The notes beneath the pieces were generated by a model that was not told the DNA's origin, did not search any database, and saw only the letters and a program-made list of their open reading frames with translations. From the NCBI GenBank assembly GCA_030144725.1, contig JASKMD010000027.1:2523724-2587723 (forward strand): DNA of 64,000 bases. The letters are read 5' to 3'. The translations under genes were made by a program, and so were the position numbers. Below are positions 1 to 13,234 of the stretch, in pieces (within the stretch, counting starts at the first letter, position 1; the number at the start of each line of letters is the position of its first letter). Origin of the DNA: Haematococcus lacustris. Taxonomy: Eukaryota; Chlorophyta; Chlorophyceae; Chlamydomonadales; Haematococcaceae.

Positions 1-103
1 CCTGGTTGCCATGCTGCCATGGAGCGTGTCGCCAATTCTATTCAAACCCATGCTGCAAGGCCAAGCACCTTTGCCAAGCACCCTTGCCTGGCTCATGTCA
101 GTG

Positions 104-3100
104 TCAGAACTGGGCGATGCTGTTGTACAAGGCCACGTACTCCTTGGCCGGCAGGGCCCAGGACACGTCAGCCTGCAGCCACCGGCCAGCAGTGCAGGCC
201 AACAGGCAATGAGCAGCAGCAGCAGGGGAGGAGCCTGCAGAGGGTGGCAGGCCCTGCAGAGCACTAGGCCCCCCGTCACACACATCCCCTCCACCCCCAC
301 CCCTTCCCTCCCCCTCCTCCACATAGCCTAGCCTGCCTAGCCCCCCTCCAGGCCCTCCAGGTTCTACCCCTCCTGCCCTTATGACCTAAGGAAGCTGTTG
401 CACTCCCCCCCGGAACCACACAGCAGCAGCAGCCGCTCCCCCTCCGGCCAACAAGCCAAACCCGCCCTGCCCCATCCCCCGCCTTGACCCCCCCCTCCCA
501 GCCATGTGCAGCCTGCTGCCGCCTCACCCGCATGTTCTGCTGGCTGACTTGTTGCCAGCGCTGGGGCTGCGTCCTGTACAGCGCCACGGCCCGGTCCAGC
601 GCAGTGTAAAGGGACCCCGCGTCAGCGCCGTCAAACGTGAAGCCGTTGGCAGCCTGCACCACAAGGCATGCCAGGGGGGTAGGGCAGTGCCACCTTGCCT
701 TGCCACCTTGCATCGATGTGGTGGCTTGAATGTGTGTGGTGGCATGGGTGGATGATGGGGGGAGCGAGGGGGAGGGGGGGCAGGAGGAACAGCCAGGAGC
801 AGGGGCACGGAGCACCACAAGGCATGCCAGGGGGGGGGCGGGGGCCTTGCTGCCTTACTGGGCCTGCCTGTGTGGAGGGTGCCAGGAGGGCGGGGGAGGT
901 GCGGGCAGGAGGAGCGCAGGAGGGCTGGAGTGGCGACTGCCCTTTCTTGGGTTACTGCGTGACGTGCTGGGTCATGACCAGACCGCCTTGACAGGGGGAG
1001 CCCAGGAGGGGGCGCGGTGCCTTGCCGCCTTGCATCGTTGCTTGTGCTGGATGTGGGTTGGTGCCCGGGTAGAGGTTGCCGTGTGGGTGCAGGTGTGTGG
1101 TCAGGGCTGAAGTGAGTGCTGCTGCCGTGCTCATTTGGGTCAGTGAACTTACTCAGACTGCCTTGACATCAGGGCGGGGCAAGGGGCAAGGGCAGGCATC
1201 GGTGGAACGCATGCAGGGCATGTGAGGGAGTGAAGTGGCGCCACCGGGTCACCGGGCCGGGGGGGAGAGGCAAGGGCTGGACGTGCAGGGCTGGTACCGG
1301 TGGTAGCTGGTACTGGTAGCTGATGGGAGAATCACACTGGCCCACACCATTTGACCCATTTCCCGGTGGGCAGGTATAGGTCAGTGGGCTGGGCTGCGCT
1401 GCGCTGTGCGGGTTCCCTGCCCCCCAGCACCCACCCCTGTCAGGGCCCTGCCAGTGGCGGCACAGTAGTAGTAGTTGTTACACTAAGGAGGTAGGGCTCG
1501 GGTGGATACAAGCCAACCTCCAAAGGTAAAAGACTTAGGAGAGAACAGAGAAAAAGGGAAAGAGAAGGGGAACTACCTAGGAGAGAAAGAACTCAGAGAA
1601 GGAACAGTGGCGGGCTGAGTAATTGATGGGTGCATCTCAATATCATTGGACCAATGCGAGGAGATAAGGCAGGTCAGGTCCAGGTCAGTGGGGCAGGGCT
1701 GGGCTGTGCTAGAAGAGTAAGCCTCACAGCACCCCCTCTCCTGGGCTGGGCTGGGTTCTAATTGGCCTATAGTGGTGGTGGTCTCAGTGCCCTCCACCCC
1801 CGGCGCCACCCCCCCAGGACCCACCCCCCCAGGACCCACCCCCCCAGGACCCACCCCCCAGCCGCCCCCCCAGCACCCACCCCCGGGCCCTGCCAGGCGT
1901 CCAGGTCCCTCACGGTGTCAGCCAGGCCGCCCGTGCGCCTCACCACCGGCAGCGCGCCATACCTGTAGCAGCAGCAGCTGGGGGGGAGGGGGCTGGGGGA
2001 GGGGGCTGGGGGTTTGGCTGAGAGGGGGAAAGAGGGGGGTGAGGGGGGGGTGAGGGGGAGGGTGAGGGGGGGTGAGGGGGAGGGTGAGGGGGGGGTGAGG
2101 GGGGGGTGAGGGGGAGGGTGAGGGGGGGGTGAGGGGGGGGTGAAGGGGGGCTGATGGGGCTGGCCATGACTGATGGGGCTGGCCATGACTGCTTGACACT
2201 CAGGAGCAAGTGTGAAGAAGCTCTGCCATGGCCCCCCCCGCTTACCCCCAGCCCTACCCCCCTCCTTCCAGCCCCCTACCTCATGGCGATGAGCTGGGTC
2301 AGTCCGCATGGCTCAAAGTTTGACGGCACCAGCACATAGTCCGCTGCGGCGTATATCATGTGGCTCAGCCGCTCGCTGTACATGATCAGGATCCTGCACC
2401 CGCCACATCCACCACCAGCAGCCAGTGCCAGTCACCAGCCAGTTATGATGGCGGACGGCAGGCAATGCACAACAGCAGCAGCAGCGGCAGGCAAGGCAGC
2501 AGCAGGCAGGGCAGCAGGCAGAGCAAGCGGAGCCCCAGCCCCCAGCCCTCACCTTACATCAGGGTGGTCCTTCAACTCCCCCTCAGCCAGCCGCTTCAGC
2601 CCAGCGTCCTGGCCCCCACTGCCCAGCAGCACGAACTGGGCGCCCGTCTCCTTGGCCCTCAGCGCGGCTGCCTGGGCGGGGCAGCAGGCAGAGGGGGGGG
2701 GGGGGGCAGGCCAACTGCCTTGCAGGCCCTGGGGGGGAGGGGGGGGGAGGGGGGGCAGGCCACGGCAACTGCCCAAAGCAGTCAGATGTGAGGTGTTGGG
2801 TGCGGTGGAAGGCCAAGGGGGACAGGCGGGCGGGCGGGCGGGCGGGCGGGCGGGGGTCGGAGGAGGGCGGGAGGAGAGGTGTGAGGCGCACCCACCAGCA
2901 TGAGTCCTGGGTTCTTCTGGCCCACCAGGCGGCTGACCACCGCGATGAGGGGCTTGCGGGGGTCCACTGCCAGCCCCAGACCCTGAGGAGGGCGGAGCAG
3001 GAAGCTGCTGGGCAGCTGCTGAGGGGGCCCTGGGGGGGCTACTCAAGGGGGGGGGGGTATGGTTGGGCAGCTGCTGAGGGCATCCCAGGACTGAGTGGGG

Positions 3101-6100
3101 GCGGCGCTGGGCTGCTGGCAGGGGCCACGGGGGGCAGAGAGGGGGGCAGCTACTCCATGGGGGTGCAGGGGTGTGGGCAGCAGGCCAGGGGGGGGGGGCA
3201 GCAGCAGGCTGTCTGTGCCTGCTCACCCTGCCCTGGCCCCTGTCAAGCCGGTACATTTGCACCTTTGCATCACATGCTGAATGGCACTGGCTGCAGCAGG
3301 ACCCCATCACAAGGACCAGCCCTGCTCAGCAGTGTGCCATGTGCACCTGGCTGAATGGCGTGCAGAAGCGGTAGTGAGCAGAGGCAGTGTGTGGCAGTGG
3401 CATGGCGGCGCAAGGGAGGAGGATCGGGACGATGCAGCACAGCGCAAGGGGGGTGGGGGGTGGCGGAACGATGCAGCACAGTGTAAGGGGGGTGTTGGGG
3501 GGTCCGGGGGTGCTCCGGGGGGGTAGGGAAAGCTGGGGGTGGGGGGGCTGGGCTTGGGGGGTCTGGGGATTTGAGGGGCTGACCTGCTGCAGGAAGGCCT
3601 TGCACAGCGCCTTGCCGGCCGGCAGGTCAGCGCTGTAGTTGGCTGGCAGCAGGGGGTCGCGGCTGGGGTCCCAGTCCTCGGCATCCACCCCGTTCAGGAT
3701 GCCGCTGAACTTGAGCTTGATCTGCAGCAGCAGCAGGCAGGCAGGGGCGGGGGGGGTGGGGAGGGTGGGGGAGGGCGGGGGAGAGGCACGTGTGGCAGAA
3801 GGGGCATCCCCACTCCTCTAGCCTCAGGCCCCCTCCTCCCTCCCTTAGCCCCTAACCCCCTCTTTGCATGATCTGCAGCAGCAGCAGCAGCAGGTAGGCA
3901 AGGGGGACGAGGGTGGGAGGGAGGCATGGGGGGCAGGAGGACATCCCAGGGGGGGCATCCCAGGCAGGCAGGGGTGGAGGCAGGGGCAGCAGGGGGGTCA
4001 CTCCCCACTCATCTAACCCCTGGCCCCTCTCTCCTCCCCCCTCTCCTCCCCCCTCACCTCCCTCCCAACTCCCAGGAGGTAAGGGGGAAGAAGGGGCACA
4101 GCTGCCAGGAGGTGAGGGGGGCAGAGGTGAGGGGGCAGAGGGGGCACAGGGGGACCCAGCCTACCCTCCTCCTGCCTTCACAGCCCCTAGCCCACCCCTA
4201 CCCCTGCGGCCTAGCCTCGGCACTACCCGCTGCGGCCTAGCCCCCCCCCTGGCACCCTTCTTGACTCTGCAGCCTCAGGCCGCCCCCCCCCCTCCCTCTG
4301 CTACAAGTGCCTGCCCCACCCCCCAACCCCAGCAGCCCCAGCCCCAGCAGCCCCAGCCCCAGCCCCAGCCCCAGCCCCCCCCCCAAGGCTCTCACATGCT
4401 CCTGGTTGAACACGGGGCGCAGGAAGCCGCCGGCACCGGCATTCACTATGTCTGACGCGTAGGTCGGTGAAACCGTGGTCACTGCGTTGCTGTACACCAC
4501 ACCGCCCTGCAACACCACCAGCGGCAGGCACCAACCTCAGCTGTCGCCACCGCAGCAGCAGCAAGGGGACGTCCAGATATTGGTGGCAATAGCAGCAACA
4601 GCAGCAGCAGCTGCAGCAAGGCTGGAGTTTGCAAGCAGGTCAGCATCAAGGCTGGCCAGCAGGATAGGGCTTTGGCAGGGGAACATGACAACAGGCTGTG
4701 ACCCCTCCCTCAGCAAACATACACAAGCTGGCTGCCCTGCCCCCTGGCTGACCAGCCTGCCCTCCCCCCTGGCCCTGGCTGCCCTCCCCCTTGCCCTGCC
4801 GCCTGACCTTCATCAGGTTCAGGCGCTCGGGGTTGTGGCCAATAGTGCGCTCGTCCAGGGCCTTGTCAAGCTGCAGCAGAGGGGGCAGCAGGGGGCAGCA
4901 GGGGGCAGCAGGGGGCAGCAGGGGAGGAGCCAGGCACAGCAGTGCAGAAACCTCAGCAGCTGGACAAAGGGCAAGCTCAGCTCAGCAGCTGGGAAGCAGG
5001 GGCCTGAAATCCCGGGGTCACACTGGTCATAGCAACCACTGCGGCCGCGCCATTGTCATTGTGTGCCTCGCCATTGTCTAGCGTTGCTATGTGGGCCACG
5101 TACAGGGAAGCTCCAGCCACACTTGGAATTGCTACACTTGGAATTGCTACACAGCTACACTTGGAATTGCTTCGGCCTCAACCGTGAACAACCCCGTATG
5201 ACTTTCGTCATTGCAGTTATCCATTGCGATATGAGTTTCATCATTGCAGTTATCCTCATAGTGCTCCACAAAACAACGAGTTTTGTCATTGCAGTTATCC
5301 TCCTACTGCTCCACCACAGTCAGTAACACTGGGTCAAGATACACACCTCAGCTCACTGGGGTCAGCAGGTCAGTGGTCAGCAGGTCTAGGCCACTGCTGG
5401 GGTCAGCAGGTCAGTGGTCAGGGCCAGCCACACCTGGCATGCTTCGTCCTGACCTCCTCCCCCCCCCCCCCCCGGGGTACCCCAGCCCCCCTCCCTGCCC
5501 TCCGCCCCCTCACCTGCGCAAACTGCTCCCCAGGCAGTCCAGTGAAGGCGAACTCGTCCTGCCGCACCTCCCCCGTGTTGTCCAGGTTGTGGATGGTCAG
5601 CACGATGCGCGGCCGCCACAGCCCCTCAGCGTGGTACGCCTACAGCAGCAGCGGGGGGGGGGAGGGCCACTGGGTGGGTCAACAGCAGCCAGACACATAA
5701 TCAGCGGCAGCGCTAGGGGCCAGGAGCAGGGGCAGCGGCAGCTGCATAGTCAGCAGCGCCAGCGCCAGGGCCAGGAGCAGCGGCAGCGGCAATGGCAATG
5801 GCACAGCAGCAGTGGGGCCGGGCAGACCCAGCCGAGCCTCCCCCCCCGCTGCCTCCACACGGGGCTCAGCGCAACCAATCACCAGCTGCAAGGCCAAACT
5901 GCAAGACCATCAACAACACCAACACTAGCCAACATTAGCAAGCATGCATGCAAACCTGGCAAGCAGGCCAGGCAGCAGGACGCCCCCCCTGCTGCCCCCC
6001 CCTCACCTGGCAGCCCCCCCCCGCTGCCCCCCTGCCCACCTGGCAGCCCCCCCCCGCTGCCCCCCTCGCTGCCCCCCCCCTCACCTCACCTCCCAGTACA

Positions 6101-9100
6101 GCAGGGGCACGGCTGCCGCATGCCAATCATGGACCTGGATGATGTGCGGCTGCTGCTGGCTGCACTTCAGGAACTCCAGCGAGGCCCTGCAGCCACCAGG
6201 GGGCAGCAGCCGGGCCAGGGGTCAGGGGGCGGAGGTGACAGTAGCTTGGCAAGCCCCCCCCTTCCCTCATGCTGCTGCAGCTAGGGCCCCGCTGCCCTCC
6301 CCATGCCTCCCTACAAGCCCCCCTACTGCTGCCCCTGCTGGCCCCCCTCCTCCCCCCTACTTCCACCTGCCCCCCGCTGCCACTTCTGTTACCGCTAGAA
6401 CCCCCACCCCCTGGCCCCCTGCTGCTGCCTCTGCTTACCCCTCCTGCTACCCCCCTGCCCTCCCCTACTCCCCCCCTGCCCCTCCCTGCTTGCCCTCCCC
6501 CCGCCCCGCCCCTGACCTGCACATGTAGAGGTAGGCCTCCCTCTCATCATAGGACCCGCGGTAGATGGCGCCGCCCTTGAAGATGTTGCACGCGCCCCAG
6601 TCCGTAGGGCGCAGCAGGTACACCGGCACCCCCGCCACACGCCCCTGGAACACACTCGTGCGCAGCGCACCTGGGGCAGGCAGGCAGGGGGGGAGGCAGG
6701 GGGGAGGCGGGGGGGAGGCAGGCGGGCAGGCCACGGGGTCAGGCTGGATGGGTGGGTGGGGGGAACCAGGGGGTGGGGGTGATGAGGAGGTCATGGTGTC
6801 AGCAGTGCTTGGCAAGCAACCTAATGTGGTGCAAGCCGGTTGGCTGAGTGGGGGCAGTGGCAGGGGGGGCGGATGGCCAGGCCAGCAAAAGGCGGGTGGG
6901 GTGCAGCCCGGTCGCCTGAGCAGCAGGGTGGGGTTGGCATAGGGAAGGCAGTGGCAGGGTGGGGTGGGGGGCAGGGGAGCAGTGGCAAGGGGGGCGGGGG
7001 GCAGGGGAGCAGTGGCAGGAGGGTGGGGGGCGGGGGGGCTGGAGGCACTCACCCACGCGCATCTCCCCGTCCCACACATAGCCCTTGGGCACGTCAATGT
7101 CCATCTCGTGCTTCAGGCCTTCAATCTGCCGGGAACACCCCGAGGGGGGAGGGGAATGAAGGTGGGGGAAGGGGGGTGTGGAGGGGGGTAGGGGAGGGGA
7201 GGTTGGGGGAGAGGGGCCAGGGGGGAGGAGGGAGGGGAGAAAGGGATTAGTTAGCTGACCTTCCTGCATGACTGCAACCATTCAGGCTCTGATCCACTTC
7301 CTTGCGCCCCTTCCCCCCTGCTTTGGGGTGGGGGGGGCATAGGCTGGCTGAGACCCTGGCTGGCTGCTGCTGGCAGTGGCCTGAATAGGCAGCGCCCACC
7401 GTGCCCTCCGTCAACACCAGGGTGCAGCCCCCCACCTGCCTGCCCCTGCTTCACCCCCTAGGGGGAAGGGTACCCAGAGGGAAGAGGGGTGGGAGGGGGA
7501 GAAGGGGGGGAGGGGGGGAGGGGAGGGGGAGAAGGGGGGAGGGGGAGACAGCCTTACTGGGTTCCAGCAAACATGCAGTCCCTGCTCCTCCACGCTGAGG
7601 CCCTGCCCCCTGCCCCTCTGCCTGCCGCCTGCACTGCCTGCTGCCTGCTGAGCCTGTCCTGCCAGCTGCAGTGCCCCGGCAGGCCCTGGCAGCGATGGGG
7701 GGGGAAAAGGGGGTGGCTGTGAGGTGAGGTGGGGTGCTGACCTGCTTCTGGTCCAGGGACTCGTAGAAGGGCATGATGACGCTGACGGCGTGGCCCCGGG
7801 CAATGCAGGCCTTGCTCAGCCCCGACACCACGTCACCTAGACCTCCCACCTGAGCCCAGGCAGGCGGGTGGCAGGTGGGCAGGCAGGCAGGCAGGCGGGC
7901 AGGCAGGCGGGCAGGCCGGCAGACTGGCAGGTGGGAGGGTGCCGGCGGTGGGCTGGTGATCCGGAGGTGGGCTGGCAGGCAGGCACAACCTAGGCAGTGT
8001 GTCAGGGTGCGGCAGCAGCAGGCAAATGACCCACTCCCCTGCACGTTGATGCGCAGCCCATGTCACGCAACCCATCCCCCCTGGGCCCCCCTGCCCCTCC
8101 CACCCTCTCTATTCCCCACAGCCGGCTCACTTTGCCAATTCTCCCCTGTGTCTTGCTGGTATCACGCCCCTGCCCGCCCCTGCCCACCCCTGCCCGCCCC
8201 TGCCCGCCCCTGCCCACCTTAGCCCCCCCTGCCCTCCCCTATCCCCCCTGCCCCTCCTGGACCCAACTCCCTCAACCTTAGACTCCCGTAGCTCACCTTG
8301 CCAATTGGAGCCAGCTCAGCTGTGATGTGCACCACATGCAGCGTCCGGGTGTCACGCTCCACAGCCACCCTCACGCTGTCCTGAAGCTGCGGGCAGAGGC
8401 CAGGCGGGAGGGGGGCAGGCCATAGAGCAAACCCCTCACCACCCCCTCACACCCCCTCACACAGTGCAGGCAGGGGGGCAGGACACGGAGCAGCAGGCCT
8501 GAGGGTCAGCTGCCCAGTGTCACAGCCACAGGCCTGACTGCACCCTGACCCACAGCACCCCAGTCATGCAGCCGCGGATCATCATGCGCCCTCAGCCCTG
8601 CCCCCTCAACACCCTAACCCACAGTACCCTCACCACTGCACCTGCCAGCACTCCAGACAGCTAGATCCCAAACAGCACACACTCTCACACCCCTTCACAC
8701 ACCCCAACACCCTTTCTCACACACACACACCCCACACACACACACTCTCACCTCCCCCCATATCCCCCACACCCCTGCACCACCTTCACCACCTTCAGCA
8801 CATGCATCATGCAGCTGCACCCGACCTGCCCCACTGAACACCCAGGGCAGCCCGCCCCCTCCCTACCCTCCCCCCTCTCCCCCCGCCCCCCTCCCTGACG
8901 CCCTCCAGGGCAGCACCTGCAGGGGGAAGGGCTGGTGCCGCGGGCTGCGCTCCCAGAACCTCTCCCCCGCTGCCGGCCAGGCGATGCCCTCCGCCAGCAA
9001 GGCCTGAACACAGCGGCACCACACACGCTCTGATGCGCCTGCTGCTGCACGGCTGCAACCACCTGCTGCCTTGCACCCATAGCTGCATATCCCTCAGGGA

Positions 9101-10441
9101 GAAAAGGGCTGCCAGGCTGAGGGGCTGGGACAAGGTACTGGTGCTGCTGCCACTGCTGGCTGCCACTACTGCTGTCCAACCAGCCCACTCTGCTGCTGCT
9201 GCTGTCCTTCCTGCCCATCCTGCTGCTGCTGCTGCTGCTGCTAGCGCTGCTGCTAGCGCTGCTGCTAGCGCTGCTGTTCAGCCTGACCCCGCTGCTCCTG
9301 CTGGCCCCTCCCTGCTGTGGTGTGGCCTTGCTACTGGCTGGATCCCCTGGCTGCTACCGCCCCTCCCGCTGCCCCCTTCACCTCCACGTCCGCAGCAGGC
9401 AGCGCCGCCAGCGCCGCGATGTCCTGCAGGTTGCTGGGCAGCGGGCGGGGCCGCACCAGGGCAGCGCCCGCACCGGCACTGGAGGCCTCAGGCGCCGGGG
9501 CCGCAGGGATGGCTGTGGCGGCAGCCCCTCCAGCCTGCACACCGTCAGGGCACATGTGGCTCAGGGTCTCCCTCCAGCCTGCACTGGGCCATGCTGGGGC
9601 TCATTCAGGCTGGTCACCAGGCCCTGTGTGATACACCTGAGGGATGGGTGCCATTGCATAATGGTTGGAATTCATCAGGTCTGCTAGGCCCTGTGTGACC
9701 TAGCTGGTGCCACCACCTCCACTTGGTGGTCACATAAGGCGCTACAGTTCAGGGTACTTCATGTGGACTGTGATGTATGTTGCAACAGTGTATGCCTGAT
9801 CAGGGGAGCTCATTGGGTCTGCCTGGCTGTTGCTGCTGGTGATCCTCCTGCTGCTGCTAGCTAGTGAGCTGTAAGGCTCACAGCTGCTGATGCTGCTTTG
9901 AGCGCTGCCAGCTCCTGCTTCAGCGCCTCATTCTCAGCTTGGAGCAACGCCAGCTGAGAGCGCAGCTGGGACACCTCTGGTGAAGGTGCAGCACTGCAGC
10001 ATTATGCAGGTATGGGGTTACTTTGAAGGTGGAAGGTGGAGAGGTGGTTGGTGCAGCTGTGAATGTCAGTGGCAAGACATGGTGGCGAAATAAGGTGCTG
10101 TGGGAAGGCCTGCCTGAGTGCTCACCTGAGTGAGGGGACTTGAGACACCTCCGAATGCACTTCCAGCGATGAGACCTGCGACGCCGTGCCTCACGCTGCC
10201 AGCGCGCCATGTGCCTTAAAAGGATCGGAACAGATAGGGAACTCACCTGACATCGGCTAACACTCGGGCGCGGCACGTGGGATGCTACGTGATGGATACA
10301 GCGTTGCGGGATGCGAAGATGTCGGTGCAGCATTTGCAAGATTTGGGCCCGCCTAGCTAATGCAAACTCCCAATGTGGGTATTGTACGGCTTGCAGCTCA
10401 TGACTACGACATCGCGGAGCGTACATCGCACAAGCTTGCAC
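104..10441 (-). CDS. Soluble starch synthase, GT5 family, clade III/IV/V-like, complete
   Basis: Transfers glucose from ADP-glucose to alpha-1,4-glucan in the plastid. Nineteen exons in consistent phase give about 735 residues: 10441-10126, 9976-9882, 9534-9382, 9003-8917, 8386-8297, 7849-7742, 7125-7053, 6670-6517, 6186-6090, 5639-5514, 4870-4808, 4506-4396, 3721-3584, 2982-2896, 2671-2553, 2393-2280, 1962-1881, 653-528, 172-104 (TGA). Visible features are an Arg/His-rich, transit-peptide-like N-terminus, a heptad-rich coiled coil at residues 106-137, the ADP-glucose loop [13 protein letters not shown] (Lys247), HDWHAA, TIHN, the acidic motif FEPCGL (Glu633), RRTGGL (residues 652-657) and the C-terminal NGFTFDGAD. 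The coiled coil and the insert before VVYSN recall SSIV, while the NGFTFDGAD segment recalls SSIII, so the clade is not settled. The start is uncertain: Met at 10441 or 10333. A donor-like CAG/GTGAGT near 10253 is unused in this model because the frame stays open across it. Confidence 0.9.
1807..1860. repeat. 15-bp tandem repeat in a starch synthase intron
   Basis: About three and a half head-to-tail copies of CCCCCCAGGACCCAC lie just downstream (in gene sense) of the exon ending at 1881. Further along the next intron, 2037-2150 is a purine-rich tract built on GTGAGGGGG units. Neither has a visible coding role. Confidence 0.8.
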
Positions 10442-10488
10442 ACCACGATGTCACACCCTAGCTCGCCAGTCACCCACTCGCAACTTGA

Positions 10489-10884
10489 GGGGCAGGGGCA
10501 GGGGCAGGGGCAGGGGCAGGGGCAGGGGCAGGGGCAGGGGCAGGGGCAGGGGCAGGGGCAGGGGCAGGGGCAGGGGCAGGGGCAGGGGCAGGGGCAGGGG
10601 CAGGGGCAGGGGCAGGGGCAGGGGCAGGGGCAGGGGCAGGGGCAGGGGCAGGGGCAGGGGCAGGGGCAGGGGCAGGGGCAGGGGCAGGGGCAGGGGCAGG
10701 GGCAGGGGCAGGGGCAGGGGCAGGGGCAGGGGCAGGGGCAGGGGCAGGGGCAGGGGCAGGGGCAGGGGCAGGGGCAGGGGCAGGGGCAGGGGCAGGGGCA
10801 GGGGCAGGGGCAGGGGCAGGGGCAGGGGCAGGGGCAGGGGCAGGGGCAGGGGCAGGGGCAGGGGCAGGGGCAGGGGCAGGGGCA
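10489..10884 (+). repeat. (GGGGCA)66 hexanucleotide array
   Basis: Exactly 66 uninterrupted copies of GGGGCA span 396 bp. The array begins 48 bp upstream of the most distal start codon of the minus-strand starch synthase, so it occupies that gene's promoter or 5' UTR region. Runs of four G separated by CA can form G-quadruplexes on the plus strand. A shorter imperfect array of the same hexamer lies at 42559-42630. Confidence 0.97.
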
Positions 10885-11191
10885 CAGGTGTAATCAGTTG
10901 CCTGCAGGAAGACAACAGAGTCATGTCCTCCACCCTTTATCCAGGGCTTCCAGGCTTCCAGGCTCAGGGCTTCCAGGCTTCAGAGAACTAGTCTCGAGGG
11001 CAGGGGGGCCCCAGCCATATAGCCCGATGCCCCAAAGTCTCATAGCCTTCACTGAGGGTTCCACTGAGGGTTCGGGGAATCAGGTTTGCAATTTGCAACA
11101 TTCGGCGCTGTGAAGGCATTAGGGTTCGGGTTGCTTGGGGAGGTTCGAGTAGCATCAGCATCAGGGCGAAGCCACGACGTCTGCGGAGGCC

Positions 11192-12846
11192 ATGAGCGGC
11201 ATCAAGACGTTGTGCACGCAGCCTGGGACGCTGCTCGACAGTCGAGGTTTGATCGCGGACTGCGGCGACTACGCGGCGGTGTGCTGCGTGAAAAGCATAG
11301 GGGGGCCCTGGGTCGTCAAGCGCTCCAAGACTGGCAAGGGTTTCGCGATACTGCTGAGGTGCGGCTGGAGTGGAGTGTCCGTGCTCAGCAACTCTGTCGC
11401 TGCGGCGATGATGCGGGGTGCGGGGTGCGGGGTGCGGACATACTCTCGACGGCGAGCAGGCCCCATGCCTCAACACGGCGCAATGATACTCAGCCCACAC
11501 AGCAGCTGGCACAAACAACATTGTCCAGTCCACATCATGAGCCTGGTGCAGTCACACCTGCACCGAGTGCACCTGCACCAAGTCCCTTGCCCTGGCAGCA
11601 GCAGCCCCAGCCCGCCTTCTGGATGCGTGCAGGCTGGACTACACGCCGTCCGCCTTTGCCGCAGCACGCAATAGGCTATGGATTGCCAAACAGGACACCA
11701 TCTTAGAGCATATGGTGGGAGAGGACGATACCCGGAGCCTAAACCCCACGAGGGCGATGGTGGTTTACACGCCTGGTCGTGGGCCTGGCACAGCGGCACA
11801 GCCAGCCACCAGCCACACGGCCAACACCTGTCAGCTGGGGCGGCAGCACCGCGTGTCAGGCTGTGTGGTCCACATGCAGGACTGCCCCGCTGCAGGGTGA
11901 GTGTAGGGGATTAGTGGGCAGAGTTAAGGGACTCGCAGGGTTGAGCGGGTGGGGACTGGCGGAGGGAGGGAGGGAGCCTGCTGCCCCGCCCTGTCCTGTA
12001 CCTTAGCTGTGTGTCCTGTGGCTGGCTCTTCCCAGCTGGGCCCCCTTCCTCCTGGCTGTGGCACCAAGCTGTGTCCCCTTCTCCTCCCCCCACTCCTCCC
12101 TCCTTCACTCCTGGCCTCACTCCACTGGCTCCTGGCCCCTCTCCTCCTGCCCTGCCTGCAGGCTGTACATAATCACGCAGGAGGGTGGCCTGCACCTGCT
12201 GGACTTGCACAGTGGCTCCTGCAAGCAGCTGGCTGAGCAGGTGCAGCCCAGCAGCGGACTGGCAGTGCTGCGGACCAGCGTCCTGTTCATCAGCCAGGGT
12301 GGCGACATATGTGCCCTGGACATGGCATCCCACGAGGTCAGGGTGGTGGGCACAGACAAGGTCATGGCTGGCCAGTTTGCACGCCAGGCTGCTGGCCGCT
12401 CGCTGGCCCTGCTGATGGTGCCAAGACCTCTCCCTGGGAAGCAGAATGGGCCAGGCACACCGGGGACAGCACTTGCACCCGGCCTGTACTCCTGCAATGA
12501 AGGGAGCCGGCTCAGGCTGTTGGGCCCCTGCCCCGTGCAACAGCTGTCCAGCAACCTGGCAGTGACGGTGCAGAGGGCTGTGCTGCTCCTCACCCAAGCC
12601 CCGGGCGCTGCCACCCACCAGCTGTGTAGCCTGCCTGCCAGCAGCTTGGATAACTGGGGCGAGAGTAACTGGTTGCCGCTTATTGTGGCCTTGGGCGCAG
12701 CATTAGTGATCATGGTGCGGGTGGCGAATTTGCTGGGGATGCTGCCATCATGGGTGTCTGTCATTAAGTGGCTGAAGTCGCTGTGGCAGTGGGTGGAGTC
12801 ACTGGACCAGTGGCTGGCCTCGCTGGAGGCCTCGCTGGAGGCTTAG
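11192..12846 (+). CDS. Unrecognised protein, copy A of a tandem family, with C-terminal membrane segment
   Basis: Three exons in consistent phase, 11192-11358, 11633-11896 and 12162-12846 (TAG), encode 371 residues. I do not recognise the family. The N-terminal exon has a cysteine-containing module (TLCTQPGTL, ADCGDY, WVVKRSK). The rest contains short repeats of the type LYIITQEGGLHLLDL and VLFISQGGDICALD, which look like beta-propeller blades (inference). Near the C-terminus a hydrophobic stretch of about 20 residues (PLIVALGAALVIMVRV) is followed by a Trp-rich amphipathic tail, suggesting a tail-anchored or single-pass membrane protein. Paralogue B follows 388 bp downstream with the same exon layout, which is the main support for this model. 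Confidence 0.7.
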
Positions 12847-13234
12847 AACACAGGGCCATGGCCCCTACCCACAGTTGCCATCCACCTCACCCAACCTCAC
12901 CCCACTTTGCCCTCCCACTGCCTGCCTGCATCAGGCCAACTTGATTGTCAGCGCACAAGAGCGCAAACAGAGGCAATGCCAGAGTACGTACGTAGAGTAC
13001 ACAGGGGCAAGCCAGCTTGATGCGCTTGCTTGGCATTATCATAAATAGTTGCTCTGCACTGCATTAGCATGAATAGTTGCTCTGCACTGCATTAGCATGC
13101 TTGATTTGGGCCAATCCTTGTTGACGTTCAACCGTCAATTGAATCAGCCAAAACTAGATTACTCCTCAATGAGATAGGATTCACGGAGAGAGTTCAAGGG
13201 AATTGGTTTGGCTGCGCGTGTCGCGTGCGCCGCT
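12847..13234. other. Intergenic spacer between copies A and B
   Basis: No gene is supported here. A direct tandem repeat of about 29 bp (ATAGTTGCTCTGCACTGCAT core, two copies) lies at about 13043-13100. The 35 bp upstream of the two paralogue start codons are not obviously similar. Confidence 0.6.

Noticed and set aside
10126..10345. An extra intron in the starch synthase 5' exon using CAG/GTGAGT near 10253
   Set aside because: The acceptor near 10214 would put the downstream coiled coil out of frame from the upstream Met, while the unspliced sequence stays in frame throughout.
10373..11113. Gly/Gln and Leu/Pro repeat frames over the GGGGCA array
   Set aside because: Pure repeat translation with no flanking conserved protein.
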